This document shows positions 1 to 9,930 of a stretch of DNA of 64,000 nucleotides, piece by piece; the stretch's first letter is position 1, and each line of letters begins with the position of its first letter. The translations under genes and the position numbers were made by a program. Below the pieces are notes generated by a model that saw only the letters and a list, made by a program, of their open reading frames with translations, did no database searches and was not told the DNA's origin. Location: the NCBI GenBank assembly GCA_028622995.1, contig JAJQJQ010000051.1, positions 434,001 through 498,000 on the forward strand. The letters run 5' to 3'. Source of the DNA: Panagrolaimus kolymaensis. Lineage: Eukaryota; Nematoda; Chromadorea; Rhabditida; Panagrolaimidae.

Positions 1-1533
1 CGTCGCATTGACGAATTTCAAAAAAAAATAGAGGAAAGTATAGGAAAAAAGTGCTTAATCACAACATTTTAAAAGTTCACAATGTCCCGCTGAGCGATGC
101 AGCATATTAATAGCATATTTTGGCTATAAAAATCGTTTTCTCCACCCACAATTACCTCTATGAGTAAGCTAACTTTAAAAAACATCACATAAAAATAGAT
201 GTATGCCGCTATGGAAATTTAAATATTTTGATTTATAGTAAAAATATGATTAGCTAAAGTTTCTTTATATTTGTTGTTTGTGTGGTGTAGGCGTCTAAGG
301 CGGAAATTTTACGATATTGAAGTCATAAGTTCGAATCGCTTTTTTGATTTTTAAATGAAAGTTATTTTAAATTAATAAATGGCAACAATATTTAAATAGT
401 TTTATATGATTTTTAATAATTTTTTCATATAATAAATTATTCAAATTTTTAATGAAATATTCATAAATTTAAAAAAAAAATTAATTTTGGAGCCATTCAA
501 CTATAAAATTACTGGGTAATTTTTTAAATTTTATTTTAATGATATTCAAAAATATTTTTGGCATAATAAATATTCAAATTTTTGAAAATTTCCAAAAATT
601 TTAATTTTTTGCGATTTTTACGTTGCTTAATTATGAAATAAATGAAAGCGTATCATTTTAACGGTTTTTAATGAATTTTTTGTTTTTTAATTACACATAA
701 ACTCTTGGATCATATAATTTTTTTCTAAAACTAATTGGATTGGCAAAAAATACTTTTTAGTATTCTAAATGCAAAATTTGATTAAAAGTATGCTTGCACG
801 CTAAATTTGTGAAAAATAAAAACATAATTGAACATTTTTATTATTTTCGGTGATTTTAATCGAATTTTTTTTTGAATATTTCCTTCCTTGTAATTTTCAT
901 TGTTCGTTTGTTTTCGATTGCTTTTGGCCGCAATCCTTGCGCAACTAGGCTTCGCTATTTCGCATCATAAACATAAAAAATCAGCAAAAACCTGGGTTTG
1001 CTTGCTGCGCAAATTACATGAATTAACTATTGTAAGCTTGCTCGATGGCTGTAATCTTAACTTTTTGTGAATTGCCCACAAGTTGGTTTAAATTTTTTAA
1101 TGATTCATTGTTTATTTTGATTTGGCAAAAAAGAAAGTTACCATTTTTACATTTTTTGTTAAAGTGAAATAAGTAGAATAAGCAAAATCATCGGGAAAGT
1201 TAATTAGCTTCTGACCAATTCAAGAACTTAATAAAATTAGACAGAAAAATTTATTTTCTTCAGATTTTTGCCAAAAAGAGTTTTAAAGGCTTACTCATGC
1301 TTCGATTTTTAAGATTTCATTATTGAAAATTAAGTGATAAAAATAGACGCGAGTGATAAGATTGTTCGGGAAAAGCTTTGATTTTTTAAAAGTCAATACA
1401 AAAAAATTTTTGAGAAAAAATTATTAAAACATAGTAATTAATACAAGCGTCAATTTTGTATTTTTCAATATAATAAGTAAGATCGCCGGCGGGGCTTCTA
1501 GTATTAAAATTATTGTTGCAGACGGCTCAAGAG
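1..1533. other. AT-rich intergenic DNA, no gene seen
   Basis: No open frame of useful length and no recognisable exon on either strand. Around 284-345 there is a stretch with a D-arm-like part and a T-loop-like AAGTTCGAATCGC, which could be a decayed tRNA-derived sequence, but no full cloverleaf can be drawn. Two motifs (GCCGGCGG near 1487 and GCGCAACTAGGC near 939) resemble GC-rich motifs in other intergenic parts of the window and may be transposon debris. Confidence 0.5.
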
Positions 1534-2081
1534 ATTAGTGCACGAGATTACTATGTAAAAAAACAAAAGGCTGTTCAGTAGAAAAAAAACTGTAGACGGC
1601 TGAAGAGATTAAATTTTAATTGATTTGGCTTTTAGACGGCTAATGAGATTAAATTTCTTATTAATTTCAATAAATCATTTTATATGTTACGCTGAAACAA
1701 ACAGCCGCACCGTCTTCGATTTTTATTACCCCACTTCTTTATCAAATATTTATTATTAAAAATTATACTTTAATAAAATTAAATAAGATAAAAAAATATG
1801 GTAAAAATTCAAAATTTTGTTTTACTTTTGATTAGATTAAATGAAAAAGCCAACAAATATAGTCGGTAAGGTTTTTATTTTTTAACTGTTAAAAATCGAA
1901 GACGGTGCGGCTGTTTGTTTCAGCGTAACATATAAAATGATTTATTGAAATTAATAAGAAATTTAATCTCATTAGCCGTCTAAAAGCCAAATCAATTAAA
2001 ATTTAATCTCTTCAGCCGTCTACAGTTTTTTTTCTACTAAACAGCCTTTTGTTTTTTTACATAGTAATCTCGTGCACTAAT
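1534..2081. mobile_element. Foldback (long inverted-repeat) DNA element
   Basis: Two arms of 192 bp, 1534-1725 and 1890-2081, are near-perfect reverse complements separated by about 164 bp of AT-rich spacer with no open frame. Beginning just outside the left arm at 1520 and repeating inside it at about 1594 and 1634, an 18-bp motif (AGACGGCTnAnGAGATTA) occurs three times. Such iterated subterminal motifs are typical of foldback and MULE-derived non-autonomous elements. Sequence right of the element (from about 2083) continues an unrelated gene relic also found at 7787, so the element landed in or beside that relic. There is no coding capacity, so movement would need a transposase from elsewhere. 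Confidence 0.85.
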
Positions 2082-2082
2082 A

Positions 2083-2470
2083 CAGATATCGTTTTCAGGC
2101 AATTTTGTGAATTTGAGAAATTTCAAGATCTTTTGTTTTCAACTGAACTAAATGCAAATTTGAAACTCAACTTTATCAAGATTCTACCATCCATACTTTA
2201 GCTGATGGCGTAAATCTTTGTGATCGAATTTATGCACTTGGAAATCGTTTACTTGAAGAACATTTTGAAGAAGAAGTTAATCTAGCTGCTTATGATTTGT
2301 TGACTCAAGTTGCTGGAAAAGGTATTCAAGTTGCTGATCATCTCAACTTTCTAATGGACACTTTCGATGCATATGAAAATGAACTCGTAACAAACTAACT
2401 CAAGAATTTAGTTGAAACAAGTTCATCATCTCTTTGTGAAAAAGAACAAGTTGTTGTTAGTTTACTAACT
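2083..2470 (+). pseudogene. Fragment of a duplicated unrecognised gene, copy A
   Basis: This stretch is nearly identical to 7787-8190 and encodes the same peptide run, including CDRIYALGNRLLEEHFEEE, ending shortly after VTN with a stop near 2396. Only the C-terminal part is here; the upstream part present at 7218-7790 is missing, replaced by the foldback element. Small indels between the copies (CCATCCATAC against CCATAC, for example) put them in different frames, so at least one is not functional. The helical, leucine-rich composition fits a HEAT/ARM-like protein, but I do not recognise the family. Confidence 0.6.
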
Positions 2471-3530
2471 TTAGTCTTTGTATAATTAAAAAATATTATA
2501 GAAAAAGAAACACCAAAATATCTTTCATAGAATTAACTTGTATTTTGAGATATAACCAGAATTTTAATGTTTACCAACTTGCGCGTATATTACACCTTTA
2601 TTATTTATTATTCTTTAAAATCTATTCTTTCTTTAGGAAGAACTGGGGTTTGTTTTGCACAAGCATTGTTCCCCGTTAACAAAAACCATAACCCTCTAGA
2701 AGCTGGAAACCTTGACGAGGTTAGAGGGCTTACTATCAAATATTTTTATTTGGTAAACCAATATCCAGCAAGCATTACTTTTTTAATTCCTCAATAATCT
2801 CCCATCCAAAAGTAAAAACATTAAATATTTACAGCAGATTTTATCCACCTTTTTACTTATCTTCCACATATTGTTATCAAAAATTACATGACAAAATTAT
2901 TATAAAAATGCTTTAAAAATAGTGGAAAACATACATTTATTTTGGATATTAAAAATTGCTATCACACAAATTAACCTAATAATGACAAAAATCTAAGGAA
3001 AGAAGACATAATTTACCTTATTCATTTTATCCTTTCGTTAATACAGTCAATTTTTTAATGCCATTGAAATTCTTAATTTTTGGAGTGGTTTATTATCCAG
3101 CATTTTTTAGGAATTCATTGGAGACAAAACTCATCTCGAAATATACCATAGGCAGTTCCAATCCATCCTCCTCCACCAGCGCGGCGAGCATCAACAGAAA
3201 CCACCACCACTCGAAAACCTTTTGGAAGAAGTAATACCATAGATGGAGGTTAATTAACAGCGAATGAAGTTGTTAAAAAGTTATTAAATTTAATGAAGCA
3301 AAGTTGGATGAAATAAAAGCAATCTTCAAAGTACTCCAATATTTGATAAGAAAAAAAGCAAAAGCTTTCTTAGAATTTTTTATAAGATAAAACGTTTGTT
3401 TTTGTAATTATTATATTTTTTATTAACACACATAAAATTGAAAGTGAAATAAAACATGATCAATTAAAATAGTACAAAACAAAAAATGAAATAAAACATG
3501 ATCATTTATTATTTATTCTTATTTCCTTTG
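2470..3530. repeat. Segmental duplication block, partner at 30938-31995
   Basis: The block matches 30938-31995 in the same orientation with few substitutions and small indels, and each copy leads straight into the 3' end of a copy of the membrane-protein gene family. It includes a 76-codon open frame (2567-2797, starting MFTNLRVYY) conserved in both copies. Near 2692-2732 is an imperfect hairpin, CCCTCTA pairing with TAGAGGG around a short inner stem. Neither the frame nor the hairpin is assigned; conservation may only reflect recent duplication. Confidence 0.8.
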
Positions 3531-3532
3531 TG

Positions 3533-5810
3533 TTACTTCTTGTTTTTGATCTTCTTCTTTGTTTTGCTTTCTTGTGTGACGTCTTCAGCAGGAATTTTCT
3601 TAGCATCGATGACCGTTGATTGATTACTTGGTAGAGATTGATTTGAAGGCTGCTTTTCACCAGAAGTTGAATCGGTATCAAGACTATCGATGTTCGTAAA
3701 ATCCTTGATACTCTTGAAATAGGCCCTTTCGAGGATATGGATCGGAAATGGCTTGGATGTTCTTTCACGAAGAGGACATTCTTTACGAATTGTAGGAGCT
3801 TGGCGACTAAAACATAAAGATAAGTTAATAGTTAGTAGTCATAAATAAAGCTAACCGAATCCAAGTACATGCTTTACGACGATTGAATTCGGGAAAACGA
3901 GGCATCAAAGCAACGACCATAAGCAAAGGAAGCGAGAACTTGTGAATCATGTCCAAATCAGATGTGATATGTTGAGAGTATTCAGCACCGAAAGCAAAGT
4001 AAACATGAATTTCAGGAGTTGAACGCTGTCTAAGATATTCACGAGCCATTTCTGTCATCTTTGTAATTTGCTTCTTATCATCGAATTGAACGCCGCATTC
4101 AACGAGTACCTTTTCAGCTTCGGCACTAAAAATTCTATTATGAGAATGAAAACATTGAAATAAAAACAAACATCATTCGATTCAATTCAGCATACATTTC
4201 AGAGATTGAGATGAGGAAGAGGTTGACTTCACTTTCTTGAACTTTTCTGCCTTTGACTATAGGATAATTTCTAAAAAAGAAATGTGTTATTATTAGTTTA
4301 CCAATAATTCGAAAACTAACTTTCTCATTTGTGCAGCTTCTGCATATGACACTTTATCAAGACATTCATGACGAGAAAGTGAATCAACATGAGATTCCAT
4401 GAGAGCTTCTTTGTTAAGGACCATTTTGTCAGAAACAGAATGAGTACCAGATTTGAGAGATTTTGCTTTGTTGTATTCTGATCGAAAAACCATTGGATAT
4501 GGAACATGAGGATTTTTAGGAACTTTGATCTTTTTAGCTTTGACGACGATGACAGGAGCAATCTTTTCAGCAGAAGGTTCAGGATGTTGAGCTTTGATTT
4601 GTTCTTCTTTTTCCATTGTCTTTTTCACAGGAGCAGCTTCTTTAACTTGTTCAATTTTCGATTCTACTGTTGGCTTCATAGGTTCTTCATGTTCACCATT
4701 GTTGTTTTCCACTGATGCTTTCTTTTGAATCTTCTTTTTAGGCGATTCAGGCATTTCAATCACGACTTTCTTTGTTCCCATTGCTACAGCTTTGTATTCA
4801 CCTTCAGGAGGACCATGCTTCTTTGATTTTTCTTTCATAACCAACCATATCCTAAAAAGCACAAGATTTTAGAAGCCAAAAAACAAGAAAACATACACGA
4901 GTATACAAAGACCAATGAAGATAAGGAAAACAAAAACACCGATGAGTATCCATCCATAAATAGGCATTCCACTTTCTTCAGTTGACGCTGTCGATGTTGT
5001 AATTCGTGATGGCACTTCAGACGCGGTTGTTGTTGAAAATGATGATGCTGGTGGCTTGATCTTTGCATTTTTCTAAAAAAATGAAATTATTAATAGCTAA
5101 ACAACTTTAACAATGACATACTAGAATAAGAACACACGATGATGAAGCAGTTTGGACATTGAGTTTAACAATTCTATCCATACCAATTGAAGGAGCACAA
5201 CCAGGGGTTGTTCGAAGAAGATTATCATTTCCATTCATAATAAACTTATTAAGAGGTTTTTGAATTAAAGCTTTACCACATCCAGGAACTTTGACCTTAT
5301 TAAATCCTGCAAAAAATTCCTTTAGTTTTTTTGAATGAAGAAAAAAACGATTTACCATTTGTAGATTCCATAAACCATATATCACTTTGATCGACACCAG
5401 CAATAAATGAACATGGATTTGAAGAACCAGGAGCAGGAGTTCCGTCGAATGATACACGTACTCTGAAAACAAAATCATAGTTAAAGGCAGTAAGATAACA
5501 AAACTTACTCTGCTAAATTGCATGTTTGGGTACAAATTTCAAATGTCAAATCATCATCCAGGATAGCTTCGATATCACCACGACTTGCTATATGTACATC
5601 ATTCCCATGTTGAGTTCCAATAGAACGAGCTTCATCATCGGATGTGAGATAATCAAATTGATTGTTGAAGTTGGAATTGATTGATGAGAGAACGGTATCA
5701 TTTGAAGCCAAAACATGTCGATTCGGTCGAAGAAGAGCCCATGAAGACGAAGGAAGGATCAAGAGAAGAGTCAGGAAGAAGACGCTGAAACACGAAGACG
5801 ACGACATCAT
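3533..5810 (-). CDS. Signal-peptide/one-TM membrane protein, family copy 1 (647 aa)
   Basis: Predicted exons on the minus strand: 5810-5509, 5462-5356, 5306-5122, 5072-4897, 4851-4321, 4270-4172, 4125-3856, 3806-3533; total 1944 nt, phases consistent. The start is the first of two adjacent ATGs. Residues 1 to about 25 form a signal peptide (MMSSSSCFSVFFLTLLLILP). A Cys-containing ectodomain follows (CTQTCNLAE and a conserved SSCVLI near its end), then a Ser/Thr-rich stalk, one TM helix near residue 235-258, and a large Lys/Glu/Pro-rich cytoplasmic part with KKKIQKK. The exon 6-7 part contains YAELNRMI and FAFGAEYSQHITSDLDMIH. Exon layout matches copy 2 exactly. I do not recognise the family; it looks like a nematode-specific type I membrane protein, function unknown. 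Confidence 0.85.
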
Positions 5811-6120
5811 TTCACTTTTCAAAAATGAACAAATGATATTGAAAATGATGAAACGATGGACTTAAGTAGGAAAACGATGGCATTTGAAGATGAAAATAAA
5901 TTTGCATTAAACTTTTTATTTTTCCTTGCAAATTTTTGATAAGCAAAAACTTCAACTAACATTTTTACATCAAAGAAATCAAAATTTTTAGGCAAACATT
6001 ATCCGTTCTTTCTTGGAGCATTTTGCCCCAAATAACTGGCTTTTTGAATTTTATCAAAGCCAAGTATGTCCATTTTGTTATTCGAGCTCGAGGATTATCA
6101 TGAATGAAACTAATTACAAT
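5811..6120. repeat. Shared 5' flank of the membrane-protein family
   Basis: The sequence upstream of copy 1 recurs upstream of copy 2 (about 16550-16863), downstream of copy 2 (about 19500-19760) and upstream of copy 3 (33172-33400). Hallmarks are ATTATCCGTTCTTTCTTGG, then TTTTGCCCCAAATAA(C/T)TGG. It probably contains the promoter of the family. The copy at 19500-19760 has lost its gene and is joined to an unrelated hairpin sequence. Confidence 0.75.
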
Positions 6121-6527
6121 ATTTTAAATGACGAATCACTCTAAATAGAAAAAGTAAAAATGAATTGGAAAAACAGATTCTCTTTTTTAGTTCGTTTTTT
6201 TGGAAGCTTTCAGAAGTTTGTTAAATTTAGAAACGAATAAACAATGGAAAATTATTTATCTTTTTTTTTACTATCTTCGTGAAAGGCTTCGTCGAACATT
6301 TATTTAACTTTGATTTTTGATGTATGTTTTTTGCGATACATATTTTTCTTTCTAAAGGCACTAAATTTTTTTTACATTTGATGATGCTATCATAATTCTT
6401 TTGTTTCAAACAACATAAAATTGTATAGCTATATTTTTGAGGTCTTCGATGGCTCGTATTTTTCCATTGTAACAACAATTAATAAAATCAAAATAAAGAG
6501 TATTTTTAAATATGAAAAAATGAACAA

Positions 6528-6606
6528 CTTCTTTAGCTTGTTCAACTTTTAAATCCACTGTTGGGGTCATCATAGTTACTTTGTGCTCTATTTCTTTGTT
6601 TTCCAT
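6528..6606 (-). pseudogene. Exon-5 relic of the membrane-protein family
   Basis: On the minus strand this reads MENKEIEHKV followed by TPTVDLKVEQAKEVV, clearly related to the cytoplasmic segment of copy 2 (MENKEVEHQEP, TPIVESKIEQVKEAA). Nothing else of the gene is recognisable around it, so a further family copy was once present here or a fragment was captured. Flanks 6121-6527 and 6607-6960 show no other gene. Confidence 0.6.
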
Positions 6607-6959
6607 TCAACAACAAACATCATCCTCCAGTAATCGATTTACTTGCTTGCTGATGGCCAAGCATTTCAAAGCCAATCCAATACATAAAACGATTCCTTTA
6701 CTAATAATATTTGTTGAGAATTGCCTTTTATGTAAGTTGACTAACCTCAAAGCATTTATTTTCACGCTACCATAAATCCCGCATCAAAAGATCAGAGAAA
6801 TAGCAAATATTTTACTCATATTTTAATTCATATAAACGTGTGTGCGTTTAGAAAAATTGGACTTTAATTATTATGGCGTTAAATATTAATCTTTTACAAA
6901 AGATTAAAAAAAGCATTTACAATCCATCTAAAAGTTTACGGTAAAACCACTAAATCCAA

Positions 6960-8420
6960 GGTTCCTTTGTTGGAGGAACGTTGAGCTTTGAAACAAATTC
7001 TCTCTTCCAAAGAATTTGCGGTGATGAAAAAATCGTATGTAAAGCGTTTACTCAACTTTTTCGGTCAAAGATTCAATTTCCCTTCTTCATTTTTTTTTGT
7101 TGTTGAGAAAAAGCTTTTCAATTTTTTGTTGTTGCAATGATGATGAAATCACTGTATTACACTCAGCAAATAAAGAAAAATCAGATCCAACTAATATAAC
7201 AATGGATTAATGTATGATTGAATTTGATCGAGGTATACTTTCATTTCTTTATCTTTGCTTATTTGTTACTTTTTTGTTTTTCAGCTTTGATCCAAGAATT
7301 TTATGTAATGGTATCAACAATAACGGGTGCAATTGTATTTCTACAGCAACATCCATTTCCTGAAGTTATAAATCGAGTTTTCAACACATTTTCAAAGGCT
7401 TTTGTGGACATAACGATCAATCATGAAACCAAATTGTTCAGCTTTCAAGAGAATGAAAACCTTTTATCCATGCTTATCAAACACTGGAAGTTATGCTTAT
7501 AAGTATTATGAATGTTAGTCACAACTTGAATCCTGAAATGCGTGCTCTTTATTTGAGGCTTCTTAAAGCTTTAGCTCCTATGGTTTGCAATGATTCTAAT
7601 GTTAGTTTTCTTTTTTATCAGTGTATGAAAGTAAACAAAATGTTTTTTAGGCTCAACGTTTGATTATCGAATGTCTAAGTGCTCCAACTATAATAGAGAA
7701 AATTGTTGTCGTTGTTGTTGCTGTCAAGCAATTTGTTCATCACTCAAAGTACTTTATCATCTTCCTTCCACGTTTATTTACATATACAGATATCGTTTTC
7801 AGGCAATTTTGTGTACTTATTATTCAGAAATTTGAAGATCTTTTATATTTCCACTGAACTAAATGCAAATTTGAAACTCAATTTTATCAAGATTCTACCA
7901 TACTTTAGCTGATTGTGTAAATCTTTGTGATCGAATTTATGCACTTGGAAATCGTTTACTTGAAGAACATTTTGAAGAAGAAGTTAATCTAGCTGCTTAT
8001 GATTTGTTGACTCAAGTTGCTGGAAAAGGTATTCAAGTTGCTGATCATCTCAACTTTCAAATATACACTGTCGATGCATATGAAAATGAACATGTGCTCG
8101 TAACAAACTAATTCAAGAATTTAGCTGAAACGAGTTCATCATCTCTTTGTGAAAAAGAACAAGTTGTTGTAAGTTTACTAACTCCATTAGCTTTTCTCTG
8201 TTTTGGATTTCAGATACTGATCAACTTCAAAATCTGAAAGACAACCATCTTCGACTGCTGTTTATTACTTTCTAAAGTGCATGAATGTTTTTACTTCGCA
8301 ATCAAGGTTTATGGAAGAAATCAAAAGTGTTGATACGTTTCTTGTCTCGATTGTTGTTCATATCTTGGATGTTTTTGCTATTGCTTTCATTGATATTTGG
8401 TGATGTTTATGTGCAGATCT
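6960..8420 (+). pseudogene. Longer relic of the unrecognised helical-repeat gene, copy B
   Basis: Several exon-like blocks lie in order on the plus strand: 7270-7500 (TITGAIVFLQQHPFPEV), about 7500-7600 in a shifted frame (NPEMRALYLRLLKALAPM), 7650-7850 (AQRLIIECLSAPTIIEKIV) and 7860-8110 (the same segment as at 2083-2470). Frame changes and stops between blocks that intron removal does not clear, together with a partial second copy, indicate decay. The helical leucine-rich sequence suggests a HEAT/ARM-type protein, family not identified. A spliced functional gene cannot be excluded without transcripts. Confidence 0.5.
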
Positions 8421-8549
8421 AGTTCAACATGGTTATAGGTTAGTTCTTTTTTACTTTTATGTTTACTCCTCTCGTCAGCCACCGATGAGCCCGGTCGAGA
8501 GGATGCTTTTTGTTGTACATTTTTGTGTGTGGTTCTCATGCATTAGTTG

Positions 8550-8612
8550 GGGCCAGCCAGAGCATGCAGCACGATCGCGAAGCGATCGTGCTGCATGCGA
8601 TAAAGCTGGCCC
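8550..8612. repeat. Long perfect hairpin with GAA loop, copy 1
   Basis: A 17-bp perfect inverted repeat (8562-8578 and 8582-8598) closes on a three-base GAA loop, so the tip reads GCGAAGC, a sequence known for forming an exceptionally stable DNA mini-hairpin. An outer 8-bp stem, GGGCCAGC with GCTGGCCC (8550-8557 and 8605-8612), surrounds it. The same inner hairpin recurs at 19769-19805 without the left half of the outer stem. Confidence 0.9.
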
Positions 8613-8669
8613 AAGTTGGGTCGGGACTTAGGGAGCGCAAGATCTCTTTTTTTTTCAACTAGCTTAATC

Positions 8670-8948
8670 ATGTGTTTATGTTTATTAACTATGGCTGAAA
8701 TTTGGTATACTTATGAGTGCCCATCTGTAGATTATATCTGTAAAGAAATCCAGAAAAAAACTTTATTAGATCGAGAGCTTCGACTAAAAATGTGTCCAAA
8801 AAAAAGTTGTCTGTTTGTGGCTTTAATCAAAGGTCGCGAAGTCGCGAAGTCGCGAAACCGCTTTTCGCTGCGAGATCACTTCGCCAATAATCAAAGGTCG
8901 CGAAATTTTTGCAACTATTTTTTTTTCAATAAAAATTATTTTTTTTGA
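8670..8948 (+). CDS. Small Cys-containing peptide ORF, copy 1, interrupted by transposon
   Basis: The ATG at 8670 opens a frame starting MCLCLLTMAEIWYTYECPS, with six Cys in the first 50 residues and a hydrophobic start that might be a short signal sequence. The frame is identical to that at 19877-20053 up to KKSCLFV, where the transposon's left TIR begins at 8819; downstream residues come from the TIR, so this copy is disrupted. Whether either copy is a real gene or part of a repeat carrying the adjacent hairpin is unclear. Confidence 0.35.
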   Translation: MCLCLLTMAEIWYTYECPSVDYICKEIQKKTLLDRELRLKMCPKKSCLFVALIKGREVAKSRNRFSLRDHFANNQRSRNFCNYFFFNKNYFF

Positions 8949-9080
8949 TGCCTTAATTATTTTTTTTATTGTTTTCCCATTATTTTAACTAACCTTTTAT
9001 CATTTATTTTATAAAAAAAGCAATGCAAACGAGTAATAAAGTTATTAAATCAAAAAATTCAAAAAAATTAACTAATAAAA
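8819..9080 (+). repeat. Left terminal inverted repeat of the MULE
   Basis: Begins GGCTTTAATCAAAGGTCGCG, followed by three tandem GTCGCGAA-type units, then an AT-rich part. GC-rich iterated motifs at the outer end are plausible transposase binding sites. The sequence TCAAAGGTCGCGAA recurs inside the arm at about 8891. Confidence 0.9.
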
Positions 9081-9177
9081 TTTACTTCATTAAAAAAAAG
9101 GTAAATAAGCATTATTAATGTGAAACAAAAAAATTGGTAGCAAAATCTTATGCAAAAGTCAAATACGAATTACTGAT

Positions 9178-9733
9178 TTATTCATCTTCATGATTGCAAC
9201 TGTAAGATTGGAAGACAATGTTCTTTGCTAAGATAAAGCTTGTGGGGTTTACACTGAACCATGATCTTTGCTTTTTAAATACTTTCCCAACTTGCTGGAT
9301 GATATTGCCAGAAGCTTTGTTGCTGACTTGAACGAATATGGGTGCAATCTAAACTTTTGATATATATAATTTAATTATAAAATTATTTTAACTACCGGAA
9401 TATTGAGCAAATCATATTCCATGCACGAGGATATGATTTGAACAATTGTCATTTCTCCGTTGCGATCTTCAACAACGTTAATTAACATTGCCTTGCACGT
9501 TTTTTTAGCTTCCAATAGCTTTAATAAGTCGTCAAGGGTTTTAGGTGAATGAGTATGCTAGAAAATGATTAAAGTTATGTTTCGCATTAAAAGTTGAAAC
9601 TTACAGAACCCAAAATGATGTTTAAAGTTTTCGAAAGATTACTTTTTTTAACTCTAAAGTTAAAAGTTTTAGGATTAACTATGTCTTTTTGTCCCCAGCT
9701 TTTGAAACAATACAAAGCGTTTGTGTAGTTCAT
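9178..9733 (-). CDS. Transposon-borne protein of unknown function (153 aa)
   Basis: Predicted exons 9733-9605, 9557-9396 and 9348-9178, total 462 nt, phases consistent, opening MNYTNALYCFKSWGQ and ending NHEDE. There is no signal peptide or TM segment. The protein is small and mixed in composition, with a hydrophobic stretch AMLINVVEDRNGEMTIVQII in the middle that fits a compact alpha/beta fold. It is not a transposase relative that I can see. It lies 197 bp downstream of the envelope-like gene on the same strand, so the two may be co-transcribed cargo. The acceptor of exon 3 (TTTAG before ATTGC) is one of two possible choices. Confidence 0.65.
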
Positions 9734-9930
9734 TGCTTAAAAAAGTAGTTTTATAATTAAAAATTAAAGATCTAGCATAGATAAAAGGAAAATAACCGGT
9801 TGAACTAATTTCTAACTGCATTATTAAAAGAATTTTATTAATGAAGACAAAACGAAAAATATATTACTAATAGCACAGGTTAATAAAAAAATTTCAAAAC
9901 AAAAAACGTGGGGAAAATATCATTAATTAG

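Noticed and set aside
284..345. tRNA-like sequence with TTCGAATC
   Set aside because: No pairing acceptor or anticodon stem can be drawn; at most a decayed tRNA-derived repeat.
4325..5068. Overlapping frames of 77-142 codons in the copy 1 gene region on either strand
   Set aside because: They are shifted-frame shadows of the eight-exon gene, whose phases and paralogue alignment define the true frame.
8616..8669. Upstream extension of the small-peptide frame to a TTG at 8616
   Set aside because: Non-ATG start in a eukaryote with no supporting context; the ATG at 8670 is preferred.
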